NCBI RefSeq assembly: GCF_003349955.1
Contig: NZ_QLKQ01000019.1
Location: 28,195 to 92,194, forward strand
Direction of reading: 5' to 3'
DNA: 64,000 nucleotides
From: Azospirillum brasilense
GTDB taxonomy: Bacteria; Pseudomonadota; Alphaproteobacteria; Azospirillales; Azospirillaceae
Part shown: positions 10,772-19,409 of the stretch, in pieces
Layout of the letters: each line of letters opens with the position of its first letter
Position numbering within the stretch: position 1 is the stretch's first letter
Notes under the pieces: generated by a model
The model's input: only the letters and a program-made list of their open reading frames with translations
What the model was told of the DNA's origin: nothing
Databases searched by the model: none
Made by a program: the position numbers and the translations under genes

Positions 10772-11857
10772 ATGCTGAAGGTCCTGGTCGTCGATGATTC
10801 GGCGCTGATGCGGCGGCGCATCGGCGATATCCTCTCGTCCGCCGGTTTCGCGGTGGAGACCGCCGCCGACGGGGCGGAGGCGCTGAAACGGCTGCCCGCT
10901 TTCGATCCGGATGTGGTGACCCTGGACGTCACGATGCCCGGCATGGACGGCCTCGCCTGCCTGAAGCGCATCATGGTCGAGCATCCCAAGCCGGTGGTGA
11001 TGGTGTCGGCGCTGACCGCGGACGGGGCGGAGGTGACGCTGGAGGCCCTGCGGCTGGGGGCGGTGGAGGCGGTGCGCAAGCCGTCGGGGGTCGGCGCCAT
11101 CGCTGGCATCGCCGAGGAGTTGGTCGATACCGTGCGCGCCGCCGCCGGGTCGCGCCCGCGTCGGGTGCTGGGGTTGCGGGAACGGCTGCGCCGGGCGCGC
11201 GAGCGCATCGCCGGGGCGGATTTCCTGGCCGATGCTCCCCTTTCCAATCCGCCGGCCGAGGCCGACGGCGCCGGCGACCCGGACGAGGGGCTGGTGCTGA
11301 TCGGCGTGTCCACCGGCGGGCCGCGCACGCTGGAGGACATCCTGCCGCTTCTGCCGGCCGATTTTCCCTGGCCGGTTGTGGTGGTCCAGCACATGCCCGC
11401 GAGCTTCACCGGGCCGCTGGCCCGCCGCCTCGACACCATTTCCGCCGTGACGGTGGTGGAGGCCGCGACGGCGACGCCGCTCCAGCCGGGGATGGCCTGC
11501 ATCGCGCGCGGCGGCGCCGACCTTCAGATCGTCCGGCGCGGCGGGCGGCTGGTCGCCCAGCCGGTTCCGATGGACGAACGGCGGAACTGGCACCCCAACG
11601 TGGACCGGCTGGTCGAAAGCGCGCTGCGCGTCGTGGCACCGCCGCGGCTGATCGGCGTTCTTCTGACGGGCATGGGGTCGGATGGCGCGGCGGCGATGAC
11701 GGAGCTGCGCCGCCAGGGCGGGCGCACCATCGCGGAGGCGGAGGGCAGCGCCGTCGTGTTCGGCATGCCGCAGGAGCTGATCCGCCGCGGCGGCGCCGAC
11801 ATGGTGCTGCCGTCCGACCGGGTGGCCCAGCAGGTGACGCGGTGGGTGAGGGAATGA
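10772..11857 (+). CDS. cheB: Chemotaxis protein-glutamate methylesterase
   Basis: A 361-residue CheB. The receiver domain covers about residues 1-120 with DDSALMRRR, phospho-acceptor Asp in VVTLDVTMPGMDG and Lys in AVRKPSG. The methylesterase domain covers about 170-361, with the nucleophile Ser in IGVSTGGP, the His in VVQHMPASFTG and the Asp in LLTGMGSDGA. It demethylates and deamidates MCP glutamyl residues when phosphorylated by CheA. The full catalytic triad is present. Confidence 0.95.
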   Translation: MLKVLVVDDSALMRRRIGDILSSAGFAVETAADGAEALKRLPAFDPDVVTLDVTMPGMDGLACLKRIMVEHPKPVVMVSALTADGAEVTLEALRLGAVEAVRKPSGVGAIAGIAEELVDTVRAAAGSRPRRVLGLRERLRRARERIAGADFLADAPLSNPPAEADGAGDPDEGLVLIGVSTGGPRTLEDILPLLPADFPWPVVVVQHMPASFTGPLARRLDTISAVTVVEAATATPLQPGMACIARGGADLQIVRRGGRLVAQPVPMDERRNWHPNVDRLVESALRVVAPPRLIGVLLTGMGSDGAAAMTELRRQGGRTIAEAEGSAVVFGMPQELIRRGGADMVLPSDRVAQQVTRWVRE

Positions 11858-11888
11858 CAACGGTGACAGGCGCGGGGGAGGCGGCGGC

Positions 11889-12506
11889 ATGGCCCTGGTG
11901 AAGGCACGCAAGATCGACAGAGCGAAGCCCGGACCCGTTGCGGAGGGTGGCGATCCGCTGGCCTTGCTGGAGGATGCCAACCCGGCGTGCCGCCGCCGGG
12001 CCGCCCACGCGCTCGGCGAGCGTCCCGACGCCGTTCCCGCCCTGTCGGCGAGGCTGGCGCGGGAGGAAGACCCGAGCGTCCGTGAAAGCCTTCTCACCGC
12101 CCTGGTCCGCACCGGCACCGCGGCGGCCGCGGCGGCGCTGGTGCCCCATCTGGGGAGCGAGGATGTCGGGCTGCGCAACGGCGTGATCGAAAGCCTGCAG
12201 CAGATGCCCGCCGCCGTGGTGATGCCGGAGGTCGCGCCGCTGCTGACGGCCGCGGATTCGGACCTGCGCATCTTCGCGGCGCAGCTCGTCGGGAAGCTCC
12301 CCCATCCGGACCGGCTGGCCCTGCTGGCCGGGGTGATCGACCGCGACCCGCATGTGAATGTCTGCCTCTCCGCGGTGGAGGCGCTGATGGATGGCGGCGA
12401 CCCTGCGGCTCTGCCGGTCGTGGAGCGGCTTGGCGGGCGTTTCCCGGACGATCCCTTCGTCGCCTTTTCCGTCGATGCGGCGCGCCGCCTGTTTTCCGGA
12501 GCCTGA
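11889..12506 (+). CDS. HEAT-repeat protein of the chemosensory operon
   Basis: A 205-residue all-helical protein with about five HEAT-like pairs, for example PACRRRAAHALGE, PSVRESLLTALVRTG, VGLRNGVIESLQQM and SDLRIFAAQLVGKLP. HEAT arrays are protein-interaction scaffolds. It starts MALVKARKID, matching the MCP N-terminus [10 protein letters not shown] at seven of ten positions with two more Lys/Arg swaps. It lies between cheB and cheR and its stop directly abuts the cheR start. A scaffold role in the signalling complex is inferred from position and fold. Confidence 0.8.
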   Translation: MALVKARKIDRAKPGPVAEGGDPLALLEDANPACRRRAAHALGERPDAVPALSARLAREEDPSVRESLLTALVRTGTAAAAAALVPHLGSEDVGLRNGVIESLQQMPAAVVMPEVAPLLTAADSDLRIFAAQLVGKLPHPDRLALLAGVIDRDPHVNVCLSAVEALMDGGDPAALPVVERLGGRFPDDPFVAFSVDAARRLFSGA

Positions 12507-13397
12507 ATGAGCCTGCCTTCGGATAAGGGGCCTTCAAACAAGGGTCCTTCGGGCAAGGGGGACGCCACCGGCCTGAGCGCCGCCGATTACGACGCCTTCT
12601 GCCGGTTCCTGCGGGAACGCACCGGACTGTCCTTCACCGAGGCCAAACGTTATTTCGTCGACCGCCGCGTGACGGAGCGGATGGCGGCGGTCGGCGTCGA
12701 GCACGTCCGCCAGTATCTGAACCTGCTGCGCTTCCAGGCGTCGGGGGAGGAGTTGCAGCTTCTCGTCAACCGCATGACGGTGAACGAGACCTACTTCTTC
12801 CGCGAGATGTATCAGCTCGATTGCCTGGTGAACGCCGCGCTGGACGAGGTGGTGAGCGGGCGGCAGCCGGGCAGCCGGGTGCGCATCTGGTCCGCCGGCT
12901 GCGCCACCGGGGAGGAGCCCTATTCCATCGCCATCACGCTGCTGGAGCGGTGGAGCCGGGTCGATGATTTCGAGATCGAGCTGTACGCCTCCGACATCGA
13001 CAGCCATGTGCTGGCCCGCGCGCGCGAGGGGATTTACGAGCAGCGGTCGCTCCAGGCGATGCCGCGGGATCTCGTCGCCAAATACTTCACCCGGCTGGAC
13101 GACCAGAGCTGGCAGATCATGGAGGAATTGCGGGACTCCATCGATTTCTCGCTGGTGAACATCGCCGATCCGCAGCAGATGGCGAATTTCCGTGGCATCG
13201 ACGTCATCTTCTGCCGCAATCTTCTGATCTACTTCGACGACCTGGGGCGGCGCGAGGCGGCGTCGATGTTCTACGACGCGCTGTCGCCCAACGGGTTCAT
13301 CTGCCTGGGCCATTCGGAAAGCATGAGCCGGATGTCCTCCCTCTTCGTGCCGCGTCGGTTCCCCGACGCCATCCTCTATCAGAAGCCCCAGAGTTAA
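12507..13397 (+). CDS. cheR: Chemotaxis protein methyltransferase
   Basis: A 296-residue SAM-dependent methyltransferase that methylates glutamates of MCPs. The N-terminal helical domain has FLRERTGLSF; the catalytic domain shows RIWSAGCATGEEPYS (SAM loop), YASDIDSHVL and DVIFCRNLLIYF. The extreme N-terminus carries three five-residue repeats, PSDKG, PSNKG and PSGKG, that are not part of the family core. The ATG follows immediately after the HEAT gene's TGA. Confidence 0.95.
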   Translation: MSLPSDKGPSNKGPSGKGDATGLSAADYDAFCRFLRERTGLSFTEAKRYFVDRRVTERMAAVGVEHVRQYLNLLRFQASGEELQLLVNRMTVNETYFFREMYQLDCLVNAALDEVVSGRQPGSRVRIWSAGCATGEEPYSIAITLLERWSRVDDFEIELYASDIDSHVLARAREGIYEQRSLQAMPRDLVAKYFTRLDDQSWQIMEELRDSIDFSLVNIADPQQMANFRGIDVIFCRNLLIYFDDLGRREAASMFYDALSPNGFICLGHSESMSRMSSLFVPRRFPDAILYQKPQS

Positions 13398-13409
13398 GGA
13401 GGCCGCCCG

Positions 13410-13823
13410 GTGACCGATCGACCAGACCCGCAACCCCGCGTCCCCCAACCCCACGTCCTCGTGGTGGACGACGCCGTGACGGTCCGGGCCTACACCCGGC
13501 AGGTTCTGGAGGCCGACGGCTTTCAGGTCGACGAGGCGGTGAACGGGATCGACGGGCTGGAGCACGCGCTGTCGTCCACGCCGGATCTGCTGATCGTCGA
13601 CATCAACATGCAGAAGATGGACGGTTACACCATGCTGCGCCGGCTGCGGCAGGAGCGAAGCTTGCGTGACGTGCCGGCGATCATGATCAGCACCGAATCC
13701 AAGGACAGCGACCGCGAGAAGGCGCTGCTCGCCGGGGCCAACTGGTATTTCGTCAAGCCGGTCCGTCCCGCCGACCTCACCGCCGCCGCCCGCCTGCTGA
13801 CCGGACGTGAGGGACGGTCATGA
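13410..13823 (+). CDS. cheY: CheY-like response regulator
   Basis: A 137-residue single receiver domain, with DDAVTVR, phospho-acceptor Asp in LLIVDINMQKMDG, Thr/Ser in MISTES and Lys in YFVKPVRP. The GTG at 13410 follows AAGGAGG. The gene overlaps cheA by four bases (ATGA), so it is probably the direct phosphoryl acceptor of this CheA. The output target (motor or other) cannot be read from the sequence. Confidence 0.92.
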   Translation: MTDRPDPQPRVPQPHVLVVDDAVTVRAYTRQVLEADGFQVDEAVNGIDGLEHALSSTPDLLIVDINMQKMDGYTMLRRLRQERSLRDVPAIMISTESKDSDREKALLAGANWYFVKPVRPADLTAAARLLTGREGRS

Positions 13824-16015
13824 GCGCGCTGTTCGAGCAGTTCGTTCTCGAATCGCGGGAGTTGCTGGAAGCGGCGGGCGCCGCCCTGCTGCGGCTGGAG
13901 CGTGACCCGACCGAAACGGCGGCGGTCAATGACCTGTTCCGCGCGCTGCACACGCTGAAGGGCGCCACCGCCCTGTTCGACATGGCCCCCTTCACCCGCA
14001 TGGTTCATGCCGGCGAGGACGCGCTGATGGCCGTGCGCGACGGGCGCGCCGTCATGAACGGCGATCTGGCCGACCGGTTGCTGGACCTGCTGGACATCGG
14101 CACGGCCTGGATCGACGGGCTGGAGCACAGCCAGTCCCTTCCCGACGACGCCGACACCCGCGCGCGGGCGCAGGAGGCGGGGTTGCGCGCCGCCCTCGGT
14201 GGATCGGCGGAGAGCATGGACGGCGGCACGCCCGCCGGCTTCACCTGGGTGGACGAGTTGCCGGAGGCCGAGCGGGCCAAGGCCGCCGGGCGCACGGTCA
14301 CCGCGATCGCCTACGACCCCGCGGAAGACTGCTTCTTCGCCGGGGACGATCCACTCGACCTGTGCCGCCGCATCCCGGACCTGCTGCTGCTGCGCGTCGA
14401 GACCGCCGGGGCGTGGCCGACGCTGACGGATCTCGACCCCTACCGTTGCGCCCTGCGCTTCCGCGCGCTGAGCGGCGCTCCGAAGGATGAGCTGACCCGT
14501 CTGTTCCGCAGCGTTCCCGATCAGGTGTCCCTCGCCACGGTCGCGATCCCCGCGCCGTCCGCGCCGGTGCCCCTGGCCGCGCCGCCCAGCCTCGCCACGG
14601 CCATGCTGCGGGAGCAGGCGCGCATCCTGGGCCTGCCCGGCAGCGACGCGGAGACGGCGGCGCGCCGGCCCGCGGTGCTGCGGGCGGTGCGCAACATCCT
14701 GGCCGCCGAGGGACGGAACGCCGACGCGCCGCCTCTGGACCGCGCGGCCGACGGCCCGGCGGACGCGCTCATCCGCTGCATCGAATCCCTGGCCGACGGC
14801 CCGGCCGCAGCCGCTCCGGCGGCGCCCGCCGCTCCGCCGCTCCAGGCTCGGCGGACGCTGCGGGTGGATGCGGAGCGCATGGACCGGCTGATGACTCTGG
14901 TCGGCGAACTGGTCGTCGCCAAGGGAAGCCTGCCCTACCTCGCCCGCGAGGCGCAGCAGGGACGGAACGCCGACGCGCTGGCCCAGGGGATCAAGGAGGC
15001 CAATGGCCGCATCGATTCCATCGTCGGCGACCTGCAGGACGCGGTGCTGCGCCTGCGCCTGCTGCCGCTGTCGCGCGTCTTCGACCCGCTGCCCCGGCTG
15101 GTGCGCGACACCGCGCGGCGGCTCGGCAAGCCGGTCGAACTGCACCTTTCCGGCGGCGAGACGGAGGCCGACAAGGACATTCTCGACATCCTGGGCGAAC
15201 CGCTGCTGCATCTCGTCCGCAACGCCCTGGACCATGGCGTCGAGACGCCGGAGCGCCGCCGCGCCGCCGGCAAGCCGGATGTGGCGACTCTCCGCGTCCA
15301 TGCCTTCCAGGACAGCGGCGGCGTGGTGGTCGAGGTGTCCGACGACGGGGCGGGCATCGACGCGGCGGCGGTGCGCCGCAAGGCGGTGGCCCAGGGCGCC
15401 CTGAGCGCGGAGCAGGCGGCCGCCCTGTCCGATACGGAGGCGCTGCGCCTGATCCTTCTGCCGGGGCTCAGCACGTCGGACAGCGTGTCGGACCTGTCGG
15501 GCCGCGGGGTGGGAATGGACGCGGTGCGCGGTGCGGTGGAGCAGGCGGGTGGACGGGTGGAGATCGCCTCGGCCCCCGGTGTCGGGACGCGTTTCCGCCT
15601 CGTCCTGCCGCTGACCATGATGGTCACGCGGCTGGTGACGGTGGAGACGGCCGGTGCGCTCTACGGCTTTCCGGTCACGCTGGTCACCGGCATGCAGCGC
15701 TTTCCCCACGGCGCGATCCGCCGGATGAAGCACGCGGAGAGTGTCGTCGTGCAGGACACGGTGGTGCCGCTCCTGCGGCTGCGCCGCCTGCTCAACCTGC
15801 CGGAGGACGAGCGGGAGCGCAGCGGGGAGTCGGTGCTTCTGGTGGACCTCGGCGGGCAGCCGGTGGCGCTGGTCGTGGACGCCTTCCGGGAGCGCGCCGA
15901 GGTGGTTCTGAAGCCGATGACCGGCCTGCTCGCCCGGCTGCGTGGCTACGCCGGTACGGCGGTGCTCGGCGACGGAAGCCTTCTGCTCGCCCTCAATCTG
16001 CGGGAGTTGGTGTGA
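13820..16015 (+). CDS. cheA: Chemotaxis sensor histidine kinase
   Basis: A 731-residue CheA. The Hpt domain (about 1-110) has the phosphorylated His44 in RALHTLKG. A middle region of about 110-350 is unlike a standard P2 and includes Ala/Pro-rich linkers. The P3 dimerisation helix starts at LRVDAERMDRLMTLVGELV. P4 (ATPase) has LLHLVRNALDHGVE, VEVSDDGAGID and DLSGRGVGMDAV. A CheW-like P5 ends the protein, and there is no fused receiver. It is coupled by four-base overlap to cheY and by one base to the STAS-like gene. Confidence 0.95.
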   Translation: MSALFEQFVLESRELLEAAGAALLRLERDPTETAAVNDLFRALHTLKGATALFDMAPFTRMVHAGEDALMAVRDGRAVMNGDLADRLLDLLDIGTAWIDGLEHSQSLPDDADTRARAQEAGLRAALGGSAESMDGGTPAGFTWVDELPEAERAKAAGRTVTAIAYDPAEDCFFAGDDPLDLCRRIPDLLLLRVETAGAWPTLTDLDPYRCALRFRALSGAPKDELTRLFRSVPDQVSLATVAIPAPSAPVPLAAPPSLATAMLREQARILGLPGSDAETAARRPAVLRAVRNILAAEGRNADAPPLDRAADGPADALIRCIESLADGPAAAAPAAPAAPPLQARRTLRVDAERMDRLMTLVGELVVAKGSLPYLAREAQQGRNADALAQGIKEANGRIDSIVGDLQDAVLRLRLLPLSRVFDPLPRLVRDTARRLGKPVELHLSGGETEADKDILDILGEPLLHLVRNALDHGVETPERRRAAGKPDVATLRVHAFQDSGGVVVEVSDDGAGIDAAAVRRKAVAQGALSAEQAAALSDTEALRLILLPGLSTSDSVSDLSGRGVGMDAVRGAVEQAGGRVEIASAPGVGTRFRLVLPLTMMVTRLVTVETAGALYGFPVTLVTGMQRFPHGAIRRMKHAESVVVQDTVVPLLRLRRLLNLPEDERERSGESVLLVDLGGQPVALVVDAFRERAEVVLKPMTGLLARLRGYAGTAVLGDGSLLLALNLRELV

Positions 16016-16269
16016 TGCCCATCCGTTTCGAGGACCGCACCGCCCGTTTCGAGGGCGCCTGCACGGTGGACGAGGCGATCCCTCTGGCCGAATGGCTGTG
16101 CGCCGTGGAGGAGCCCCGGCTGGACCTCGGCGGCTGCACCGCCCTGCACACCGCGCTGCTTCAGGTGCTGCTGGCGGCGGGCCGGCCGGTCGCGGTGCCG
16201 CCGGAGGACGCCTTCCTCAAGGGCTGGGTCATGCCGGCGCTGCTCGGGCCGGCGCTGGCCGGGCCGTAG
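16015..16269 (+). CDS. Small STAS-like protein at the end of the chemosensory operon
   Basis: An 84-residue protein. The RFEDRTARFEGACTVDEA beginning and the LDLGGCTALHTALLQVLL segment resemble the beta-strand and switch-helix parts of STAS/anti-anti-sigma folds. The usual D-S-(S/A)-G-L is replaced by LHTALLQ, so the switch residue would be Thr if any. The ATG at 16015 overlaps the cheA stop by one base; an adjacent GTG at 16012 would add one residue. The tail is short and hydrophobic. The STAS assignment is from pattern only. Confidence 0.6.
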   Translation: MPIRFEDRTARFEGACTVDEAIPLAEWLCAVEEPRLDLGGCTALHTALLQVLLAAGRPVAVPPEDAFLKGWVMPALLGPALAGP

Positions 16270-16297
16270 CCCGCCTGCGCTTGCTGCGGACAACCTC

Positions 16298-16696
16298 CTA
16301 GGAAAACAGCTCCATCGTGTCGGGAACCTTGGTGGGCGTCCGCCCGGCCAGGATGGCGCTGACCGCCTCGACCGCGGAGATCAGCGAGGTCTGCGAGAAG
16401 GGCTTGGGCAGGCAGCCCAGCCCATACTCGCGCGTCGGCTCCACCTCCTCGCGGTAGGAGGTCACGAACAGGCAGGGGATGCCCAGCGCGGTCATCCGGC
16501 GGGCGGCGTCGATGCCGCTGGAACCCTGGGCCAGATGGATGTCGACCAGCGCCAGATCCGGCTTGACCTCCTGCGCCAGGACCAGCGCTTTTTCGCTGGT
16601 CGAGGCCGGGCCGTGCACCTCGTGCCCGGCGGATTCCAGGTAGAAGCTCTGCTCCATGGCGATGAGGACCTCGTCCTCGACGAGTAGGATCTTCAT
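16298..16696 (-). CDS. Single-domain response regulator paired with HisKA_2 kinase
   Basis: A 132-residue receiver: LLVEDEVLIA acidic pair, phospho-acceptor Asp in ALVDIHLAQG, Thr in FVTSYR and Lys in CLPKPFSQ. The ATG at 16696 overlaps the kinase stop in an ATGA, so the two are translationally coupled; a GTG at 16705 is the alternative. It converges on the forward chemosensory operon and has no output domain, so it probably feeds a phosphorelay or acts by protein contact. Confidence 0.87.
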   Translation of the reverse strand: MKILLVEDEVLIAMEQSFYLESAGHEVHGPASTSEKALVLAQEVKPDLALVDIHLAQGSSGIDAARRMTALGIPCLFVTSYREEVEPTREYGLGCLPKPFSQTSLISAVEAVSAILAGRTPTKVPDTMELFS

Positions 16697-18582
16697 CCGT
16701 TCCACTCCGCCGCGCTGTCTTCCAGGATGGGGCCGCGCGTCTCCGGCATGGTCAGCGCGATGCGGAAGGAGGTGCCCCGCTCCACCGGCATCAGGGTGAC
16801 CGTCGCCCCGACCTGTCCGGTCAGGCTGGTGATCAGGCGCATGCCCAGGCTGCGCGACCGGCGCATGTCGAATCCGGCGGGAAGCCCCGGCCCCTGGTCG
16901 GTCACGGTCAGCGCCAGCAGATCATCGGTCCGGTCGAGCGACACCAGGACGTTGGCGGGCGAGGACCCGCGATGCTTGATGGCGTTGGTGATCAGCTCGT
17001 TGGCGATCAGACCCAGCGGTGCGGCCTGATCGATGGGCAGGTCGACCCGCTCGGCCCGCACCTCGATGGAGCCCAGGGTGTCGCCGCCCGACGCGCGGGA
17101 CAGGTCGGCGCACAGCTCGTTCAGATAGCTGCCGAACTCGATGGTCTGGAACTGCTCGGTCTGGTACAGCCGGCTGTGCACGCGGGCGATGGCGTCGATG
17201 CGGCTGCGGGCGTCCTGGAAATGGACCCGCTCGGCGGCGCCCGGAAGGCTCATGGTCTGCAGCGTCAGCAGGCTGGAGACGAGCTGGAGGCTGTTCTTCA
17301 CCCGGTGGTTCACTTCGCGCAGCAGCGTGGACTTCTGCCCCACCAGCTTGCGCAGGGCCGCCTCCATCGACTTGATCTCGGTGACGTCGATGTGCATCAG
17401 CACCGCCCCGCCGAAGGGACCGGCGGCCATCGGCGCGGCGAGACAGCGGTACCAGCGCGGCCCCTTGTCCGACAGGCCGGGATACTCGATGGACACCGGC
17501 GATCCGCCGCGCAGCAGGCCGCGCAGCCCTTCGATCAGCGCGTCGGCGTGCTCCGCTCCGCTGCGGATGGCGGCGCAGGCTTCCAGATAATCGTCGCCGA
17601 TGGCCGAACCGTCGCCGAGGAATCCGGCTTGCGGCCCACTTTCCGCCCAGGCCTTGTTGACGGAGATGATGTGCCCGCCATGGTCGAGGACGGCGATGTG
17701 CGCCGGCAGCGCGTCGAGCGTGGCCTTGGTCTGCTCGGCGAGCTGGCGCATGGCCAGCGCGTTGGCCTTCAGTTCCTCGCGGGTGCGGCGGCGCTCGGTG
17801 ATGTCGCGCAGGACGCCGGTGACGAAGCTCCGTCCCTCCGACTCCCAGCGGGCCAGCGACACCTCCAGGTCGATGCGGGTGCCGTCGCGCTTGCGGCCGA
17901 TCAGCTCCACCGGGGCGGGCCGCCCGGCCGGATCGCGCTCCAGCAGGCCGGACCAGTCGGGGGAACCTTCAGCGAGGAAGAGGCTGACATGCTGGCCGAT
18001 CAGCTCGTTGGGCGGAAAGCCGAATTGCAGCGCGGCCGCCCCGTTGGCCCATTGCACCACGCCGCGCGTGTCGGTGGTGACGATGGCGTCGGGGGCGGTG
18101 TCGACGATGGCGCGGTAGCGCGCGTCCCGCTGTTCGCGCAGAACCCGCTCCCGGTTGACCACGGCGGTGACGTCGGTCACCTGGATCAGGCAGTAGGAGG
18201 CGTTGGCGACGGTGAAGGGGCGGATCAGCACGTTGTGGACCATCCGCCGCCCGTCGGGGCAGCGCAGCGGGAACAGCACCGGGTTCAGCGTGTGGGACAG
18301 GACACTGGGCGCCCCGGTCTCCAGCACGTCGCGCACCGCGTTGTGCAGCCGCGTGTCGCGCAGGGACGGCAGGGCCTCCACCAGCTCCCGCCCGTGGATG
18401 CCGGGCTCGGGCGTGCCGGACGCCCGTTCCATCCAGCGGTTCCAGAACTGCACGCGGCCATGGCGGTCCAGCACGACGATGCCGGCGTCCATCGCGTCGA
18501 GAAGGCCGTCCAGCCATGGCATGCGCTTAAACTCGGTCGGTTCCATCGGGCGTTCCGGAGGCGATGCGGTCGATGAATCCAT
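16693..18582 (-). CDS. PAS-domain sensor histidine kinase (HisKA_2 type)
   Basis: A 629-residue soluble kinase. Three PAS-like domains are visible: about 25-135 (DAMDAGIVVLDRHGRVQFWN), 150-265 (IVDTAPDAIVTTDTRG, ending in FVTGVLRDITERR) and 285-400 (TLDALPAHIAVLDHGG). The phosphoacceptor is in LLREVNHRVKNSLQLV, typical of HisKA_2, and the ATPase has GLIANELITNAIKHR and VTDQGPGLP. No membrane segment is seen. The start at 18582 (AAGGGA upstream) overlaps the CheC gene by 56 bases; ATGs at 18546 and 18522 are alternatives. Confidence 0.88.
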   Translation of the reverse strand: MDSSTASPPERPMEPTEFKRMPWLDGLLDAMDAGIVVLDRHGRVQFWNRWMERASGTPEPGIHGRELVEALPSLRDTRLHNAVRDVLETGAPSVLSHTLNPVLFPLRCPDGRRMVHNVLIRPFTVANASYCLIQVTDVTAVVNRERVLREQRDARYRAIVDTAPDAIVTTDTRGVVQWANGAAALQFGFPPNELIGQHVSLFLAEGSPDWSGLLERDPAGRPAPVELIGRKRDGTRIDLEVSLARWESEGRSFVTGVLRDITERRRTREELKANALAMRQLAEQTKATLDALPAHIAVLDHGGHIISVNKAWAESGPQAGFLGDGSAIGDDYLEACAAIRSGAEHADALIEGLRGLLRGGSPVSIEYPGLSDKGPRWYRCLAAPMAAGPFGGAVLMHIDVTEIKSMEAALRKLVGQKSTLLREVNHRVKNSLQLVSSLLTLQTMSLPGAAERVHFQDARSRIDAIARVHSRLYQTEQFQTIEFGSYLNELCADLSRASGGDTLGSIEVRAERVDLPIDQAAPLGLIANELITNAIKHRGSSPANVLVSLDRTDDLLALTVTDQGPGLPAGFDMRRSRSLGMRLITSLTGQVGATVTLMPVERGTSFRIALTMPETRGPILEDSAAEWNG

Positions 18583-19168
18583 GGATCAGTCCCTTCAGCG
18601 ACTCCAGAGACGACAGTCCCATGAGCAACGCAATGTAGCCGCGAATGCTCCGGCTGCGGATCAGGAAGTCGATGTAGAGGAACATCACCAGCTCGTCGGG
18701 GTTGGGCCCGTTGCTTTGGAAGATGCGGTCGCTGTCACCGCGCAACACGCTGGGCAGCGAGATGTCCAGATTGTCCTTCAACGTGTTGGCCATCACGACC
18801 AGGCAGCCGTTGAGGATGATGTTGCCGATCTCGGCGAGCGCGTCCTGCTCCAGATCGACGATCTCCTCCAGGCTCAGCTCGCTGCCCAGGACGGCGCGGG
18901 CCAGTTCCAGACTGTTGGTCTCCGGGAAGATCAACAGGGCGCGACCGGAAAAGGAACCGTCGAAACGCTGCTCCACCGCGACGAGACTCATTTTCTCGCG
19001 CGCGGCGAGAAGGCCGGCGGCGTCGTTGCGGCTGACGATCTCGATTGAGGGAACCGACAGCAGGACCTGATCGGCGACCATGCGGCTGAGGTTGGTCGCG
19101 GCACGGCCGACGCCCATGTTCACCAGCTCGGTCAGCGCGTCGCGCTCAAGGTCGCTCAGATCCACCAT
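18527..19168 (-). CDS. CheC-family phosphatase, second copy
   Basis: A 213-residue CheC-type protein with both active-site helices intact: DALTELVN followed by LLSVP, and DALAEIGN followed by DISLP, each fitting D-x3-E-x2-N with the distal Pro. It is a paralogue of the CheC at 6485-7123. It leads a minus-strand unit with the HisKA_2 kinase and receiver, so it may dephosphorylate that receiver or the operon's CheY. The ATG at 19168 is preferred because similarity to the other CheC begins there; GGGAG lies upstream. Confidence 0.87.
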   Translation of the reverse strand: MVDLSDLERDALTELVNMGVGRAATNLSRMVADQVLLSVPSIEIVSRNDAAGLLAAREKMSLVAVEQRFDGSFSGRALLIFPETNSLELARAVLGSELSLEEIVDLEQDALAEIGNIILNGCLVVMANTLKDNLDISLPSVLRGDSDRIFQSNGPNPDELVMFLYIDFLIRSRSIRGYIALLMGLSSLESLKGLIHGFIDRIASGTPDGTDRV

Positions 19169-19342
19169 GCACCGGGGCTCCCGTTTCCATGAAAGCGCCA
19201 CGGCATCGGCGCCCCCGGGGCACAGTGCGACAGGAATGCCGTGAAAGTCTCCCCCGTCAACGGCATAGGCCAAATTGGGAGTGCACTAGGCAATTCAGCA
19301 ACAAGGTGCCGTCCATCCAACAATTCGCTCCATCCATTGATT

Positions 19343-19364
19343 GCGGCCGGAATAAAAAGGCCGC
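19343..19364 (-). terminator. Possible terminator hairpin after argE
   Basis: GCGGCC and GGCCGC arms (19343-19348 and 19359-19364) enclose an A-rich loop (T-rich on the minus strand), 46 bases past the argE stop. There is no clear run of U after the stem, so this is weak support. The rest of the 19169-19409 gap shows no gene. Confidence 0.3.
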
Positions 19365-19409
19365 CTGTATTGTGGTTCGGCGTGACGCTCCGCCGCACCC
19401 TGTTGCGGG

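Noticed and set aside
8759..12568. A 1269-codon open frame on the minus strand across the MCP, CheW, CheB and HEAT genes
   Set aside because: It is antisense to genes with clear domains; high-GC codon bias leaves the opposite frame open. Its translation is Arg/Gly/His-rich with no domain.
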